From positions 310,001-374,000 of the forward strand of contig JAGGNK010006604.1 of NCBI GenBank assembly GCA_017590115.1: a stretch of DNA of 64,000 nucleotides, written 5' to 3'. Origin of the DNA: Montifringilla adamsi. Lineage: Eukaryota > Chordata > Aves > Passeriformes > Passeridae. The notes below the pieces were generated by a model. It had not been told where the DNA came from, did no database searches, and saw only the letters and a list, made by a program, of their open reading frames with translations. Both the position numbers and the translations under genes were made by a program. Below are positions 11,213 through 22,832 of this stretch, piece by piece. How positions within the stretch are numbered: position 1 is the first letter of the stretch; every line of letters begins with the position of its first letter.

Positions 11213-13824
11213 TTAAAGCTGCATTCCCTGACCACACCAGGCGGGAAGGAGGGATCTGAAGAAGCGGTGGCTTAGCAGAAAGCCAGAAGGCAGAGTTCTC
11301 TCTGCATCAACAAACACCCCAAGACTTCATGAGGCTGAATTCTATTCCAAACCACCGGCAGCCTCACACCTGGGTGCTCAGGATGCCGTGTCTTGGAGAG
11401 GCACTTGCCTGAACAGACGACATTAATTTCATCAAGCCCTGCCATGCTCACAGCAGGGACCTGCACATCCTCCTCGAGAAGGGAGCCAAATCGGGGGCAG
11501 TTCTGCCACTTCCCATGGGCCTCACCATTTAAAAATTTTCCTTGTCAGCATCTCACTTTCTAATGGCACATGGAGCTGACTCCATAGCTGCACACATCAC
11601 GTCTTGTGCCGTATTTCAGGGAGGCAATGGTTCGTAAGATGCTGTTGGAGCTTTCTGTCTCAACAGTCAACTCTCCAAGCAGCTCAGGGACCAGCCAGCC
11701 TGAGCTCCCTGCCAGCCTCAGCCAGTCTGAGATGCTGTGACCACCCAAAGAGCTGGGTGAAATTCCAGAGAAGCTTCAGGAAGAGCAAGTGATGCAAACT
11801 GAAATCCCAAGATGTGTCTGAATTTCCCCACCTGCTGCTGACCACAAGCTCTCAGAGGTGTGAGAGCTGACCAGGAAATCCTGCACCGTTCCTGTTAGTC
11901 AGCTGCAGGCACTCATAGTAAATTTACATGATATATAAGATGTAACGATAAAGAATTCATGAAGCAGGAGTTGAATCCCTCTGCTGCCGAGCAAATGGGA
12001 ACATTTCCTCCACTGCAGGCTGATGATTAATTCATACTCAGGTACCCGGACATCAGACAAAAGTCCTGTTTATCATCTAGGCAGGAGATGGTTCCACCTT
12101 TCTTGCCTTGAAGAGTGTTGCCATTTCTGAAACTTCAGTGAGATCCATCACTAATTTTTCAGGAAGAGCATTAGAATGAACCTGCCAAGTCAGTTACATG
12201 AGATAGGGAGGGGAGAGCTGTAGGATATGTAATTATATATTTATCTTGTATCTGGAAGTGTGAGTTCATAATGATGCTTTTGCAATCCAAAAACAGTGTA
12301 AAATCTTAAAAGCAGCATCCAGAAAGAACAGAGGAAATATGCAGAGCTGTGGTTAAAATATTGTTTGGGGGAAAAAAATGCAGAAAACTTCTCATTGGAG
12401 AGGAACAGGGGAAGGGGAATTTAAATAGTATTTATTATACCAAGGCACAATTCCTGCCCCAGCTTCCCCAGAGCCATCCCAAGCCAGATGAGGGGGATGC
12501 CTGAGCGCTGTGTGATGTGCCAGCTCACCTGTCCCTCCTTCCTCAGACACACAGCAATCCATGGAGCACGAATGGGGCTTGGACAGTGGCTCTCAGCAGG
12601 AGGAGAGACCCTCTGCATCGGCCCTGGAGGAGAGCAGAACAAAGCAGAAAAAGCTTTTTGTCTCTCCAGTGCAGCCAGAGCTTTCCCTGGGAGCCCAGCA
12701 GAATCAAGGCACTCCTGCGGTGCCTTCCCAGTGCTCCCACACAGCAGCACCAACCAGAGCTCCCCAGAGCGAGGGGCTCTGGCTGCTGGCCCCCCACACC
12801 CTGCTGTGTGTGCCACCTCGTGGGACAGCAGCTCCAGCAGGGACGTGGCAGTGACAGCCAATTAGTGCTGCGTGACACCACGGCAGTGCCATCCCTGAGA
12901 GCGCCGCTGTCCAAAATGATGGATTAACACGGTGACTCTTGCAAGGAAAACATCTAAACAGTGACAGCTTGGTGGCTGAGCAGGTCACCAGCGGCTGGAC
13001 ACGCTGGTGCTCATTATGTTCAGCAGTACCTCGCTGCTCAGGAACACTCGGGCTCATTGTATCATCCATAATAAATAAAGTTCAAAAGCCACAGAGTTCA
13101 TGGGCAGCCGGGACAGCTGTGGGCATCACCAGGCATTTAACTTGTCAGATTGTTGCCCTCAAAGTGTGTTCTCTGCATAGCAATGTTACAGCCTGCGAAA
13201 TGCCATTTCCTAAGTGTCTGTTTCCAAATGAGACGTTATTACTTATTTATAAGCACACAACAAGTGCCTGGAAATTAAGAGATATTCACAAAAATGAGCT
13301 CTCTGGTGACCATCAACCACATGATGCTGCCAGAGCACCTTCTTTGTGTTGTGTTTGCTCTTACTGTGAGTAGTAAGAACAGTCTGGATTCATTCCTTAC
13401 GAGATGTTTTGTGATTCATCTACATTTCCTTTCAGTCCAAATAATTGTGTTTCTGAACACGTCCTGGGTGATCAGGCAGGCGCTCTGCCTGGCAGCAAGA
13501 CCTGGTTTTGCCCACACACCCGAGCCACCCAGATCCCAGGTGCAAAGCCCCGCGGGCCCAAGGTCCATCCACCTGGGCACAGGTAAGGAGAGCTTTGCAC
13601 AGAACTCCTCTGCCTCACCATGGGGGCCTGGCGGCTGTGCGGCCACCAAGGCCACCCCTCAGTGCCACCTCTGCAGCTGCCCGAGGAGCCCCGGAGCCCT
13701 TCTGCCCCCTGCAGCCTCTGCCAGGCAAGAGGAGCGTGGAGCCAAACCCCAAATGCCAACAAACTCGCCATTTCACTGCTCCCCTTCCCAGCCCGGCTGA
13801 GCCAGGATGCCAGGAATGGCCAGG
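11213..13824. other. single-copy DNA, no gene recognised
   Basis: This contains a GC-mixed part (11213-11900), an AT-rich, repeat-free island (about 11930-12420), a GC-rich part with overlapping chance frames on both strands (12430-12900), and a mixed part up to the kB array. One short splice-like pair, acceptor ATCCCAG and donor CACAG/GTAAGG bounding 13540-13582, was noted but is too weak to call an exon. Confidence 0.4.
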
Positions 13825-14446
13825 GCAGAGCCTGGGGCATTCCCAGGGCTGGGATATAGCCTGGGGCATTCCCACTGCCTGGGGCATTCCTGGGGCCAGG
13901 GCAGAGCCTGGGGCATTCCCAGGGCTGGGATATAGCCTGGGGCATTCCCAGGGCCTGGACACAGCCTGGGGCATTCCCAGGGTCAGGACAGAGCCTGGGG
14001 CATTCCCAGGGCTGGGATATAGCCTGGGGCATTCCCAGGGCCGAGATACAGCCTGGGGCATTCCCACTGCCTGGGGCATTCCCGGGGCCAGGGCACAGCC
14101 AGGGGCATTCCCAGGGTCAGGGCAGAGCCTGGGGCATTCCCACTGCCTGGGGCATTCCCAGGGTCAGGGCAGAGCCTGGGGCATTCCCAGGGCCGGGATA
14201 CAGCCTGGGGCATTCCCACAGCCTGGGGCATTCCCAGGGCCAGGGCAGAGCCTGGGGCATTCCCAGGGCTGGGATATAGCCTGGGGCATTCCCACTGCCT
14301 GGGGCATTCCCGGGGCCAGGGCACAGCCTGGGTGGGGCATTCCCAGGGCCAGGGCAGAGCCTGGGGCATTCCCACTGCCTGGGGCATTCCCAGGGCCAGG
14401 GCACAGCCTGGGGCATTCCCACTGCCTGGGGCATTCCCAGGGCCAG
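13825..14446. repeat. composite minisatellite with 24 kB-like decamers
   Basis: Every unit carries CCTGGGGCATTCCC (minor variants at three units). I count 24 copies of GGGGCATTCC, with first and last starts at 13834 and 14428. Start-to-start spacing is 29 bp (long unit, CCAGGGCCAGGGCAGAG-type insert) or 18 bp (short unit, ACTG insert), with a single 33-bp exception before 14334. GGGGCATTCC fits the NF-kB consensus GGGRNWYYCC at every position. Frames through the array (331 codons plus, several minus) reflect a stop-free repeat and are not genes. Confidence 0.95.
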
Positions 14447-15317
14447 GCCAGCCCTGTCCTGGCTGCAGTGGGTGCCACTCCCGGCCCAGGAGGGCACTGC
14501 TGACAGCAGGCAGCCCCACCGCTCTCCTCCAGAGCAAAGCCTTTTTTTATCTCTTCCTTTGTGAGCTAATAATGTTTTTTTAATTGAAACATGTTCAGCT
14601 TCTCCTTCTTTCGTCTTGTTTCAAGTGATTTCTGCCTCTGCCAGCAAAATAAGGGCCTGTGTTGCTGGGTTTTTGGTTTTTTTTTCCAGAAAATGCAAGG
14701 GTTTTTTCTTTCTCTCTTTTTTTTTGTAAGATTTCAACTCTTTGACTTTGGAAGAGAAATCATTGTGGAGAAAGTATTTCTTGAAATGATGACAGAAGCA
14801 AAATTATATTCCTTTGTAGAAAACAGGGACATTTGAAGACAGGCTTTACATCTTTGTTCTTTGTTCCGGGAAGTGAGAATTCGCAGGGTCCTGGACCATT
14901 AATCCTTCCCCATTCTTGATTTTTGAAGATGAACATTGCAGAGAATGAGGCATTGTGCTTGAAAGGTCTTTTCAGAAAATACCTTTTCCTTCCACAATAT
15001 GTTCCAGTTCTCTGATAATTTGCAAAATAACTTGGCAATTTGTGGCTTTTCCTCATAAATATTTATTTATCCAGGACACCCTGGTGTGATTGGGCTCCCA
15101 AGGTTGCTGTGAGCAACCTTCCCCCTCCCCCTGTTCCCAGCAAAGGGGTTTAGCAGCTCCCTGAGCACCGGTGCCCACGGGGCTCTGTCCCAGTGGTGCG
15201 GCTGCACTGGAGGGTCTCCAGCAGCACGGGTGGCACCGGGGCTCTCCTGCCCCCTCTGCATGCCCAGCATCCTACAGCTGAAACCAGTTCCCCTCTGCTT
15301 GGGGTAGGACATCTCAT
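14447..15317. other. single-copy DNA with T-rich tracts
   Basis: T-rich tracts at 14540-14582, 14675-14690 and 14702-14727 precede an AT-rich, repeat-free segment to about 15065. GC-rich sequence follows up to the next CR1. No gene was recognised. Confidence 0.4.
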
Positions 15318-15590
15318 GGAACCCCAGAACCACAGATTGCTTTGGGTTGGAATGGACCTCAAAGCCACCCAGTGCCACCCTGCCCTGGCAAGGACACTGC
15401 CACTGTCCCAGGTGCTCCAGCCCCAGTGTCCAGCCTGGCCTTGGGCACTGCCAGGGATCCAGGGGCAGCCACAGCTCACAGCCTCACCATCCACCCAGGG
15501 AACAATTCCTTCCTAACATCCAATTAAAATCCACCCTCCTTTTGCTTAAAGCCATTTTCCTCTGTAAATATGACTCCCCCTGCTCCATGA
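15318..15590 (-). mobile_element. CR1 LINE 3' fragment, minus strand
   Basis: On the plus strand the reverse complement of a CR1 end reads AACCACAGATTGCTTTGGGT, TGGAATGGACCTCAAAGCCA, the shared GC-rich block, then AATTCCTTCCTAACATCCAA and TTGCTTAAAGCCATTTTCCT. This is the 3' non-coding region of CR1, truncated upstream. The far edge is approximate. Confidence 0.9.
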
Positions 15591-16123
15591 ACAAGGGGAG
15601 ATGCCAGAGCCACAGATGAGCATTACCTATGGAAGGAAGGTACGTGGAGCATGAGGCCCACGTGCCCCTGGCTGAGGGGGCTGCTTGCAGGTGCTGGGGG
15701 TGCTGGTACTGGGGCAGGGCACTGCCACCTCTCGCTCTGGCACTACAAACAGCCCCGTCCCCATCAGAGAGGAAAGAGCCCCCACAGCAAGCAGAGAGCA
15801 TGGCCAGCATGGGGAAGGAAAGCTGGCGGGTGGTGCTGCCCAGCCAGTGCTCCCCCATGTTTATTGCTCGGAGCACATTAACACCAGACTGTGGCACATG
15901 TGGAGGTGTGAATCCGAGGGCCACTCGGTGCTGTGAAGTTTCCCACTTTATCGGTTACAGAAGCAGCTCTGCCAACTCGGGGCTGTGAAAACTCAGCACT
16001 CAATACGCTCACAAGTTCTCAGCTCGTAAATGCTGTGAGGTGGCCACAGCGAGGGGGTGGGAGCAGGTCCGCTGGGCCCCCCACCCTGCCCGGCTCTGGG
16101 GGCATGTTCACGTGCTCCAGAGA

Positions 16124-16215
16124 GTGAGAGAATGGCCTGGGTTGGAACAGACCTTAAGGACCACCCAATTCCAACCTCCTGCCACTGGCAGGGACCCCTT
16201 CCAGGGATGGTGTCC
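16124..16215 (-). mobile_element. CR1 LINE 3' fragment, minus strand
   Basis: The plus-strand text GAATGGCCTGGGTTGGAACA, GACCTTAAGGACCACCCAAT, TCCAACCTCC and CAGGGACCCCTTCCAGGGAT is the reverse complement of the final 90 bp or so of a CR1. Confidence 0.85.
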
Positions 16216-16244
16216 CTGGAATAGGGATGGCAAGACCAGGCTCA

Positions 16245-16450
16245 CTCACCTGGGCACGGACACTTGTGAGGTGCCCGGTACTGATGGGCTCTGCTCACCA
16301 GGGCACGGACCCTGCCGAGCTGCCCAGGACAGGAGGGCTCTGCTCACCTGGGCACGGACCCTGCCAAGCTGCCCAGGACAGGAGGGCTCTGCTCACCTGG
16401 GCACGACCCTGCCGAGCTGCCTGGACCAATGCACTCCGCTCACCTGAGCC
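16245..16450. repeat. tandem repeat, 49-bp unit, about 4 copies
   Basis: GGGCTCTGCTCACC starts at 16286, 16335 and 16384 (49-bp steps). Degenerate copies lie before and after. The unit also carries GGGCACGGACCCTGCC and AGCTGCCCAGGACAGGAG. Confidence 0.9.
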
Positions 16451-17565
16451 CGGGCACTGCCCAGCTGGTGCAGCAGGGCGGGATCTCACCTGCTGCTGCA
16501 ATGCGTGAGGGACCTCAGCTCTCGGGGACACCATCCCTTCGGGCTCCTCCAGAAGCACCAACAAAAATATGGGAAAAAAAGTCAACACAGCTGAGGTGCT
16601 GCCCAAACCTGACTTCAGTCCAGAAGGTAAAAAAGTATCCCAAATTTGCAAGAGTTTGAATGAAGATGGTTCTAAGTAAAGGCAGACCCCCAGATACTTG
16701 GAGTACGAGATCCTTCAGGAACTGCTGAGGCTGCTGGATCCCTCATAAAGATAGTTTGATGATGATATGCGAGGTCGGGGAGCTCAGCATGACCCCAGCT
16801 CTGGCTGAGCGCTGATAATTCCAGGAGCAAAGCTCCCAATCTCCTCACACGGCCCCTGTGATTGCCGAGCCCTGAGAGGCGCCAGGCAGAGCACGGCAGG
16901 AGTAGGGACAGGCGGGATGCAAAGGGCTGCTGCAAACCAGGACCCTCGAATCTCCCTCCCTTTCCCGGGGAAGAAGGGAAATATGTAAAGTCACAACTTC
17001 AATATTCCAGCATGAATTAACATATTTATTGTTTACATTCCAGGCATTTAATTTTAGTATCTTGCTTCCTTATAATTTAATTAGTATGTGGGATGTGAAA
17101 CCAATATTGCAGCATGTTTTAAAGTCTTGGTTTGGGGCGGGGGGGGGGGAATATGAACACCTGGGGGATACTGGGGACAGGATCACCCTTGCCTGACAGT
17201 CACCCTGGGACCATGGAGGAGGAAGCACCAACAGCAGTCCTTTGGGGTTCTTTGCAAAGCACAAACACGTCTGTGATTGTGAACAGCTCACAAAGCTGTG
17301 TCCTGGGAAGGACACTTTGTAGTTATGGGCTAATTACACCGGGTATTAACTCCCCCCAGCAGCCAAGGCAGAGCAAGCATCACCTTTCACCCGAGGAGCA
17401 GATGTCTGAAGCCTTCTAAACAAGCTGATAGGGATGGCAGGAGCTGCTGCACGTGAGCAGAACCCGAGAGGGGCTCACGGCAGTGTCTGCCCCCACCCAT
17501 GTGTTACAAACCGGGGATTCAAAGGTTTGTGGCTTTACCTCTGCAACTGCCCAGCTGAGCCCTGA
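16451..17565. other. single-copy DNA, no gene recognised
   Basis: An AT-rich part lies at 16980-17110. A run of 11 G occurs at 17139-17149. Otherwise the sequence is unremarkable. Confidence 0.4.
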
Positions 17566-17697
17566 GGGCGTGTGATGCCCTGGCAGAGGTGTGGTACAGG
17601 GGCCCTGAGATGTGTGATGCCCTGGCAGAGGTGTGGTACCTGAGCTCTGAGATGTGTGATGCCCTGGCAGAGGTGTGGTACCTGAGCTCTGAGATGT
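17566..17697. repeat. tandem repeat, 42-bp unit, three copies, interrupted
   Basis: GATGCCCTGGCAGAGGTGTG starts at 17574, 17616 and 17658, so the period is 42 bp. A fourth, isolated match (TGTGATGCCCTGGCAGAGGT) lies at about 18099-18126, on the far side of the 10-bp array. The array and its flank therefore appear to split one 42-bp repeat locus. Confidence 0.9.
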
Positions 17698-17698
17698 N
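17698..17698. other. ambiguous base (N) at a repeat junction
   Basis: The only N in the window lies between the third 42-bp unit (GAGATGT) and the first unit of the 10-bp array (CTGCACAC). It may mark an assembly join, so the adjacency at this point is less certain than elsewhere. Confidence 0.95.
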
Positions 17699-18019
17699 CT
17701 GCACACACCTGCACACACCTGCACACACCTGCATACACCTGCACACAGCTGCACACATCTGCATGCACTGCACACATCTGCACAGACCTGCACGCACCTG
17801 CACACATCTGCATGCACCTGCACACACCTGCACGCACCTGCACACATCTGCATGCACCTGCACACACCTGCACACACCTGCACACATCTGCATGCACCTG
17901 CACACAGCTGCACGCACCTGCACACACCTGCACACACCTGCATGCACTGCACACACCTGCACACACCTGCACACACCTGCACACACCTGCACACATCTGC
18001 ATGCACTGCACACATCTGC
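17699..18019. repeat. 10-bp E-box minisatellite, copy 1, about 32 units
   Basis: Units are GCACACACCT with variants (CATCT, CAGCT, GCACCT) at strict 10-bp spacing, broken by three 9-bp units at the CATGCACTG variant. Read across unit boundaries, nearly every unit contributes CACCTG, CATCTG or CAGCTG, about 28 CANNTG E-boxes in 320 bp. The CA/TG alternation also favours Z-DNA. Frames through it (THLHTPAH plus, VCRCVQ minus) are by-products of the repeat. Confidence 0.95.
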
Positions 18020-18097
18020 ACACTCTCACCATGCCCATCCTTTGATTCAGACAGACTTTAGCAAAGTCTCCATCTGTCTCTGCCTCCCTGACCATTT
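18020..18097. repeat. flank shared with the second E-box array
   Basis: The 78 bp containing GCCCATCCTTTGATTCAGAC, TTTAGCAAAGTCTCC and ATCTGTCTCTGCCTCCCTGA match the sequence after the array at 22.8 kb. They lack a 17-bp piece present there. The homology stops at ACCATTT, where the 42-bp repeat resumes. Confidence 0.9.
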
Positions 18098-18233
18098 GTG
18101 TGATGCCCTGGCAGAGGTGTGGTACAGCCCTCCCGCCCCAGGCACGGGGTGCTGGCCCAGAATGAGCCACAACCCTGCCTGTCCTGCCCGGGGCACCACG
18201 GCGTGCAGCAGGGATGAGCAGCATCGCCTGCAG

Positions 18234-18298
18234 CCAGATGTGCAGCGCCAGGCACAGCCAGATGTGCAGTGCCAGGCACAGCCAGATGTGCAGCGTCT
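18234..18298. repeat. tandem repeat, 24-bp unit, three copies
   Basis: CCAGATGTGCAG starts at 18234, 18258 and 18282. The rest of the unit is CGCCAGGCACAG or TGCCAGGCACAG. Confidence 0.9.
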
Positions 18299-20274
18299 CG
18301 CACCCCAAGGCTGCGCAGAGCTGCATAGAGGCCAGAGCCAGCAGCTTTTCTACTCAAGAAATTAAGCACAAAGGAGGCCAGTGTTAAAATGAAAAGCAGT
18401 GTCTGTGCTGGAGGAGGATGATAATTCCTGTGCCATAAAAGAAAACCAGCCAGTTTTACCATGAATAAATAAATAAATGTGCCTATAAAGAAATAAATAA
18501 AGGTGACCATTTTTCCCCTGTGTCTGAAGCCCTGATTCTGGCACTGGATATGCAACCTCTTATTGCTATATTGCTCATAAAAACTGATTACTCTCACATT
18601 AGATCATCCGTCCTAGCATTAATAGCAGTGGTCCTGTGCAAATAGTCAAATATTAAATGTTTAGATTATCTAAGCCTCTTGGTTTCAGGGCTGAGCATGT
18701 TACTTCCAAGCAGAACTGCTCCTTACCTGCTGGGCTGTGTTTTTCTGGAAGAACAAAAGCCCACAGTGCTTTGTTTATGGAACATAAAAGGAGCTACCTC
18801 CTTGGGAAAAGGAAAAATATTCATAAAACATGGCTTGTTTCGCCCATGCTTCTTTCCTTCCCAGGTTTACTCAGACTTCTTGGCGTTCATTGTGCGCATC
18901 ATGTCACGTTGTGTTTGTCACAAAAGGGGGGCTCTGCACGTCCCCCTGCTTGGGAGCTGCTTCCCCTGCAGGGCTGTGCTGTGCCATGGCCCTGGCCGTG
19001 GGCTGGGAGCGTCCTGTGCCTGCCCAGACACGGGTGGTGCCTCCTTGCCAGGCTCTGTCCATTGAAACAAGGACCCCTACGCCCACAGCAAACCATGAGC
19101 ACCTTGCTCTGTTCACGGCTTTGTGCTCTTCCTGCGACCTGTGGGTCCTGTGGGCCCAGGCTCCTTGCAGAGGGTTTCTGGAAACTCCCTTATCTCCACC
19201 TAAAGGACCCAGCATAGCTCCTGCAGGACCCACTCAGGGCTGAAGTGCAGCGGAGGAGGGAGCCCTCCACAGCTCAACGGCAGTCTGTAAAAGTGAAGAA
19301 TGAGGTGACAGAAGTAGCAGGGAAAATTCTGTCACACCCAGCCAACAGGGGTCCAGGGAAACGTAGAGAATAAGGTAAATAAAAACAGGATGGAAAGTAA
19401 ATAGTAGAAGGAAAGAGAGGCATGAATCAGCACTTATTTATTTATTTTGTTTGTTTATTTATTTATTTATTTATGCCTCTAAATGAAGGCAGAAGAGAGA
19501 TGCAAGGAAATGCAGACCCGTGCAGAGCTCCTCCAGTGAGAGCCACGCAGGGACAGGGAGAGCGCCAGGTGCAGAGGCACCCCGAGGTCAGGGCTCCTCT
19601 GTTCAGGTTTTGCAGCCAGCTGGGAAACCAACCCCAGCAAACGCTTGCGTTTTCCACGTCCTCAAAGACTGCCTTTGCAAATGCCATTCTTATCAAATTT
19701 GATTCTCCCCATTAATGGCTTTGCTTGGCAGTTTCAGAGGACTAATGAGCTCACTAACAATGTTCTCTTGCCATCTTTTTGCTCCGAATGTGAAAATGAT
19801 CTGTCTGTAAAACCCACGGTCATTACCGAGTGCTCGTGATGATCACTGCTTTTCCTAAGCACACTGTCAGGGTTCCTGAGCCTGTGTGCCTTCAAGGTGA
19901 CCACAAACTCACAGCTTACTATTCCACATCTCTTTTGGCTTACTCTTCCAAATCTAACTACAACCGTGCTACGTGCAGTAAATCACCCCTTGAAATGTAT
20001 TTACGTAGCAGGCAACACGTGTACAAATACTTCTCCCCAGCAGCAGCACAGCCTGGTGCATGTCCTCCCAGACAGGTCACCTTGGCCAGCACCTGCCTGT
20101 CAAACCCCAGCTGGGTGCACTGCGGTGGGACTGGCTCAAGAACAAGGAGAAACGTAATAGATTTTGCTTCCGATTCTTCCAGAAACTAATTTCTGTTATT
20201 CAATAAGCAAAAGCTTCCCAGAACTGGAAATATATCCCACTCTTGCCAAAATAAAAATAAAGGTGTCTCTCACA
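18299..20274. other. single-copy DNA with A/T microsatellites
   Basis: No gene was recognised. AAAT-type repeats lie at about 18465-18501 and a TTTA microsatellite at 19434-19475, listed separately. A GC-rich part at about 18930-19260 carries overlapping chance frames on both strands. Confidence 0.4.
19434..19475. repeat. (TTTA)n microsatellite
   Basis: TTATTTATTTATTTTGTTTG is followed by several more TTTA units, with one TTTG interruption. The A/T-only composition makes it a length-polymorphic candidate. Confidence 0.9.
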
Positions 20275-20410
20275 TGCCAGCATCTCAGACTGGAGCAGTG
20301 CACAGACTGCCTCAACCTGGTCCAGCAGGAGGGTCCTGCTCATTGCGGAGGAGCAGACGACCCTGAGGAGTCCCTTCCAACACAAACCATTCTGTAATTC
20401 TATGATCGTT
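20275..20410 (+). mobile_element. CR1 LINE 3' tail fragment
   Basis: The right part, GAGTCCCTTCCAACACAAAC then CATTCTGTAATTCTATGATC, is a clear CR1 3' end in plus orientation. The left part (CAACCTGGTCCAGCAGGAGG) fits the upstream CR1 words CAACCTGGTCTAGTGGAAGG with substitutions. Internal divergence is high, so this is an old copy. Confidence 0.8.
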
Positions 20411-22515
20411 GTGAGCCCAGACAGCACAGCAAGAATCAATGATTCCCCAGGGTGCCTGCTCAGACTGTACTTTCTATTTTCCCGGTTCCCAGTGGCCTGT
20501 GCCTGCGCCAAGCCCGGAGGCAGCCATCCCCCTCAGCGTGAGCACACCCTGAGCTCATCATCGTCTTTCACTGACTACAGGGACCTGATTAGCAAAAGAA
20601 TATCCACTGCTCGTGCCAGAGGAGCCCTGACCATCACTTGTGGTGTCATTTCTGCCATTTCTGGTCGGCTCCTTGCCTCCGCTCAGCTCTGCATTCCCAG
20701 CTCTGAGCAGCCACCCTCTGACCGTGGTGTCACAGCCAGCAATCAAAGTTCACAAATATTGCAGACAGTAAAGAAAATGGAGTTCAGTTCACATCTCTTC
20801 CGTGCTACTCAAATGCCAAACAATTCCATCGATGTCAGGAGCTGCCCCAGCTCACTTCCAGCACAGTGGGGATCCACAGTCAGATGGTCATTAATTTAGC
20901 CTAATTGCATGTTGAGTGTGTGTGTGTGCACCTCCTCACAGAGATTTATCTCTGTCTGCCCAAACACAGAAAATGTTTAGTACAAGGTAGACACTGACAA
21001 CATTTGAATCTGAACAGCTAAAATGTGTCGTAAATATAACAAATTCAAAGAGAGGAGTTACAGCGATTTGTTGAGTTCAGCAGTGGGAGCCACTGGTTGC
21101 ATGTACAGGAGAATTGGATTTCAAACAAAAGAGTTTGCTGTGTTTTGGCCTCACTCTGGGAAAAATCTGGCTAGAGGCTCTTAACAAGGATCAGCACCTA
21201 ATTTCCCCATGAGGACTGATTTCCCCATGAGGACTAACCTCCTGGGAGCAAGTGCAGGACAAACTTGTGAGAATTCAGGACGTTTTTAGGTGGCTTTTTC
21301 TCCCCGAAGACACAACCTACACACACACACGTGGCTGCAAGCCTGAGGAATGCAAACAACTGAAGTCCCGGAGTGTTGGCTTTGCTTTGAGGCAATAACT
21401 AAATAATTAATTGTTAATACATGAATGATGATGTCTGATGCTTTTTCATGTCTAGGCACGGCTGCTCGTAAGAACAGAGGGTATGTTTAGATTTCAAGGA
21501 AGCACCATTCGGCATCAGCTTGCTGTGGTTAGGAGGAGATGGTACCTGGGGGTAATTGCTTCAAGACCTAGCACTAATTTTGTTTTCCCATCCTGCTTAG
21601 AGAATAAAGACTGACTCTCATTTGTATGTTCCACAAAGGCATGAAGTCTAAGGCTGCAGTCCTTGCTGTGTTTTGCTATGGAGCGTTAGGACAAAAGTAT
21701 AACATGCATATGCAATTGCAATAAACCAGCCCAAACACATCTTACTGTTCTATGCCTTTTGAAATTACAGTCAGGTTTTGGAATACGAACAATAAAAAGG
21801 ACAGAACAATGGGGAAATGGAAGGGAATATGCATACAGTGTGATGCCTTTGGTATTCCAGGGTGCAACAGCAGCAAACAGAGTTTACCATGGCCCTTTCA
21901 TTTGAAAGGCCACCTGCCAACCCATTCCCATTTTCCCTTTTCTGGGTTATCAGATGCATTTAAATGAAAGCATTCCTGGGATGTGTCATAATGCTCACTC
22001 CTGGTGAGAGCAGGAGCCCCTCGGTGGATGGGCCTGGGGCTGCTCTGAGACCTGCCCAGCACAGCCCTGCCAGGCAGGACTGCTCTCCCAGCCTGGCTGT
22101 GAGCTCTAGCTTCAACAGCCTGAGAATTAAAAACCTCTCTATGTTCTGATGCTGGTCAGTCCAGAGGCCTCAGCAGCCTCTCCTACATCCTGAGCCTGAC
22201 TCCTGAGCCACCTCCAGCAGCCAGCACAGCTCCCATCCCTCTGCAGGGTGTGGAGCAGGGCACAGTGAGGAGAAGGCTTTGCCCTGTGGCCTCCCCAGCC
22301 CTGCCAGGCAGGGGAAAGGGACAGGGGCAGCCTCCCAGCCAGACTGTCACGGCAGGATTTGCAGAAAAGCCTTGTGCTTCCTGTCACACCCCGGGCAGCC
22401 AGAAGCTGGGTTTTTAATCGCTGGCTATTCAGCTCAGAACAGGCAGTGGATGTGTTCCTGGCACAGGAATACTGGAGGGCTGAGGGAAATCCTACAGCAG
22501 CCACTGAACTCCCCC
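20411..22515. other. single-copy DNA, no gene recognised
   Basis: Largely intermediate to AT-rich and repeat-poor. A short (TG)n run lies near 20912-20928. An 18-bp direct duplication (ATTTCCCCATGAGGACTG) occupies 21201-21236. The part at about 21370-21970 is AT-rich and non-repetitive. A GC-rich part (21990-22340) leads up to the second E-box array. Confidence 0.4.
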
Positions 22516-22832
22516 AGCACACACCTGCACACACCTGCACACATCTGCACACATCTGCACACACCTGCACACATCTGCATGCACTGCACACACCTGCACA
22601 CACTTGCATGCACCTGCACGCATCTGCACACACCTGCACACACCTGCACACTTCTGCATGCACTGCACACATCTGCACACACCTGCACACATCTGCATGC
22701 ACCTGCACACACCTGCACATATCTGCACACACCTGCACACACCTGCACGCACCTGCACACATCTGCACACACCTGCACACATCTGCATGCACTGCACACA
22801 TCTGCACACACCTGCACGCACCTGCACACTCT
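22516..22832. repeat. 10-bp E-box minisatellite, copy 2, about 31 units
   Basis: The same GCACACACCT family as at 17.7 kb, same orientation, with the same CATGCACTG 9-bp variants and extra variants (CTTCT, ACTTG, ATATCT). Most units again supply CANNTG. Confidence 0.95.

Noticed and set aside
13540..13582. 43-bp exon on the plus strand
   Set aside because: The donor is good but the acceptor has a poor pyrimidine tract and the peptide is not recognised.
13825..14446. CRISPR-like array
   Set aside because: The alternation of a constant word and variable inserts resembles repeat and spacer, but inserts fall into a few recurring types, the genome is a bird, and no cas genes exist.
13508..14503. 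331-codon Gly/Pro-rich frame resembling an elastin-like protein
   Set aside because: The periodicity is that of the 29/18-bp DNA repeat, and opposite-strand frames are equally open.
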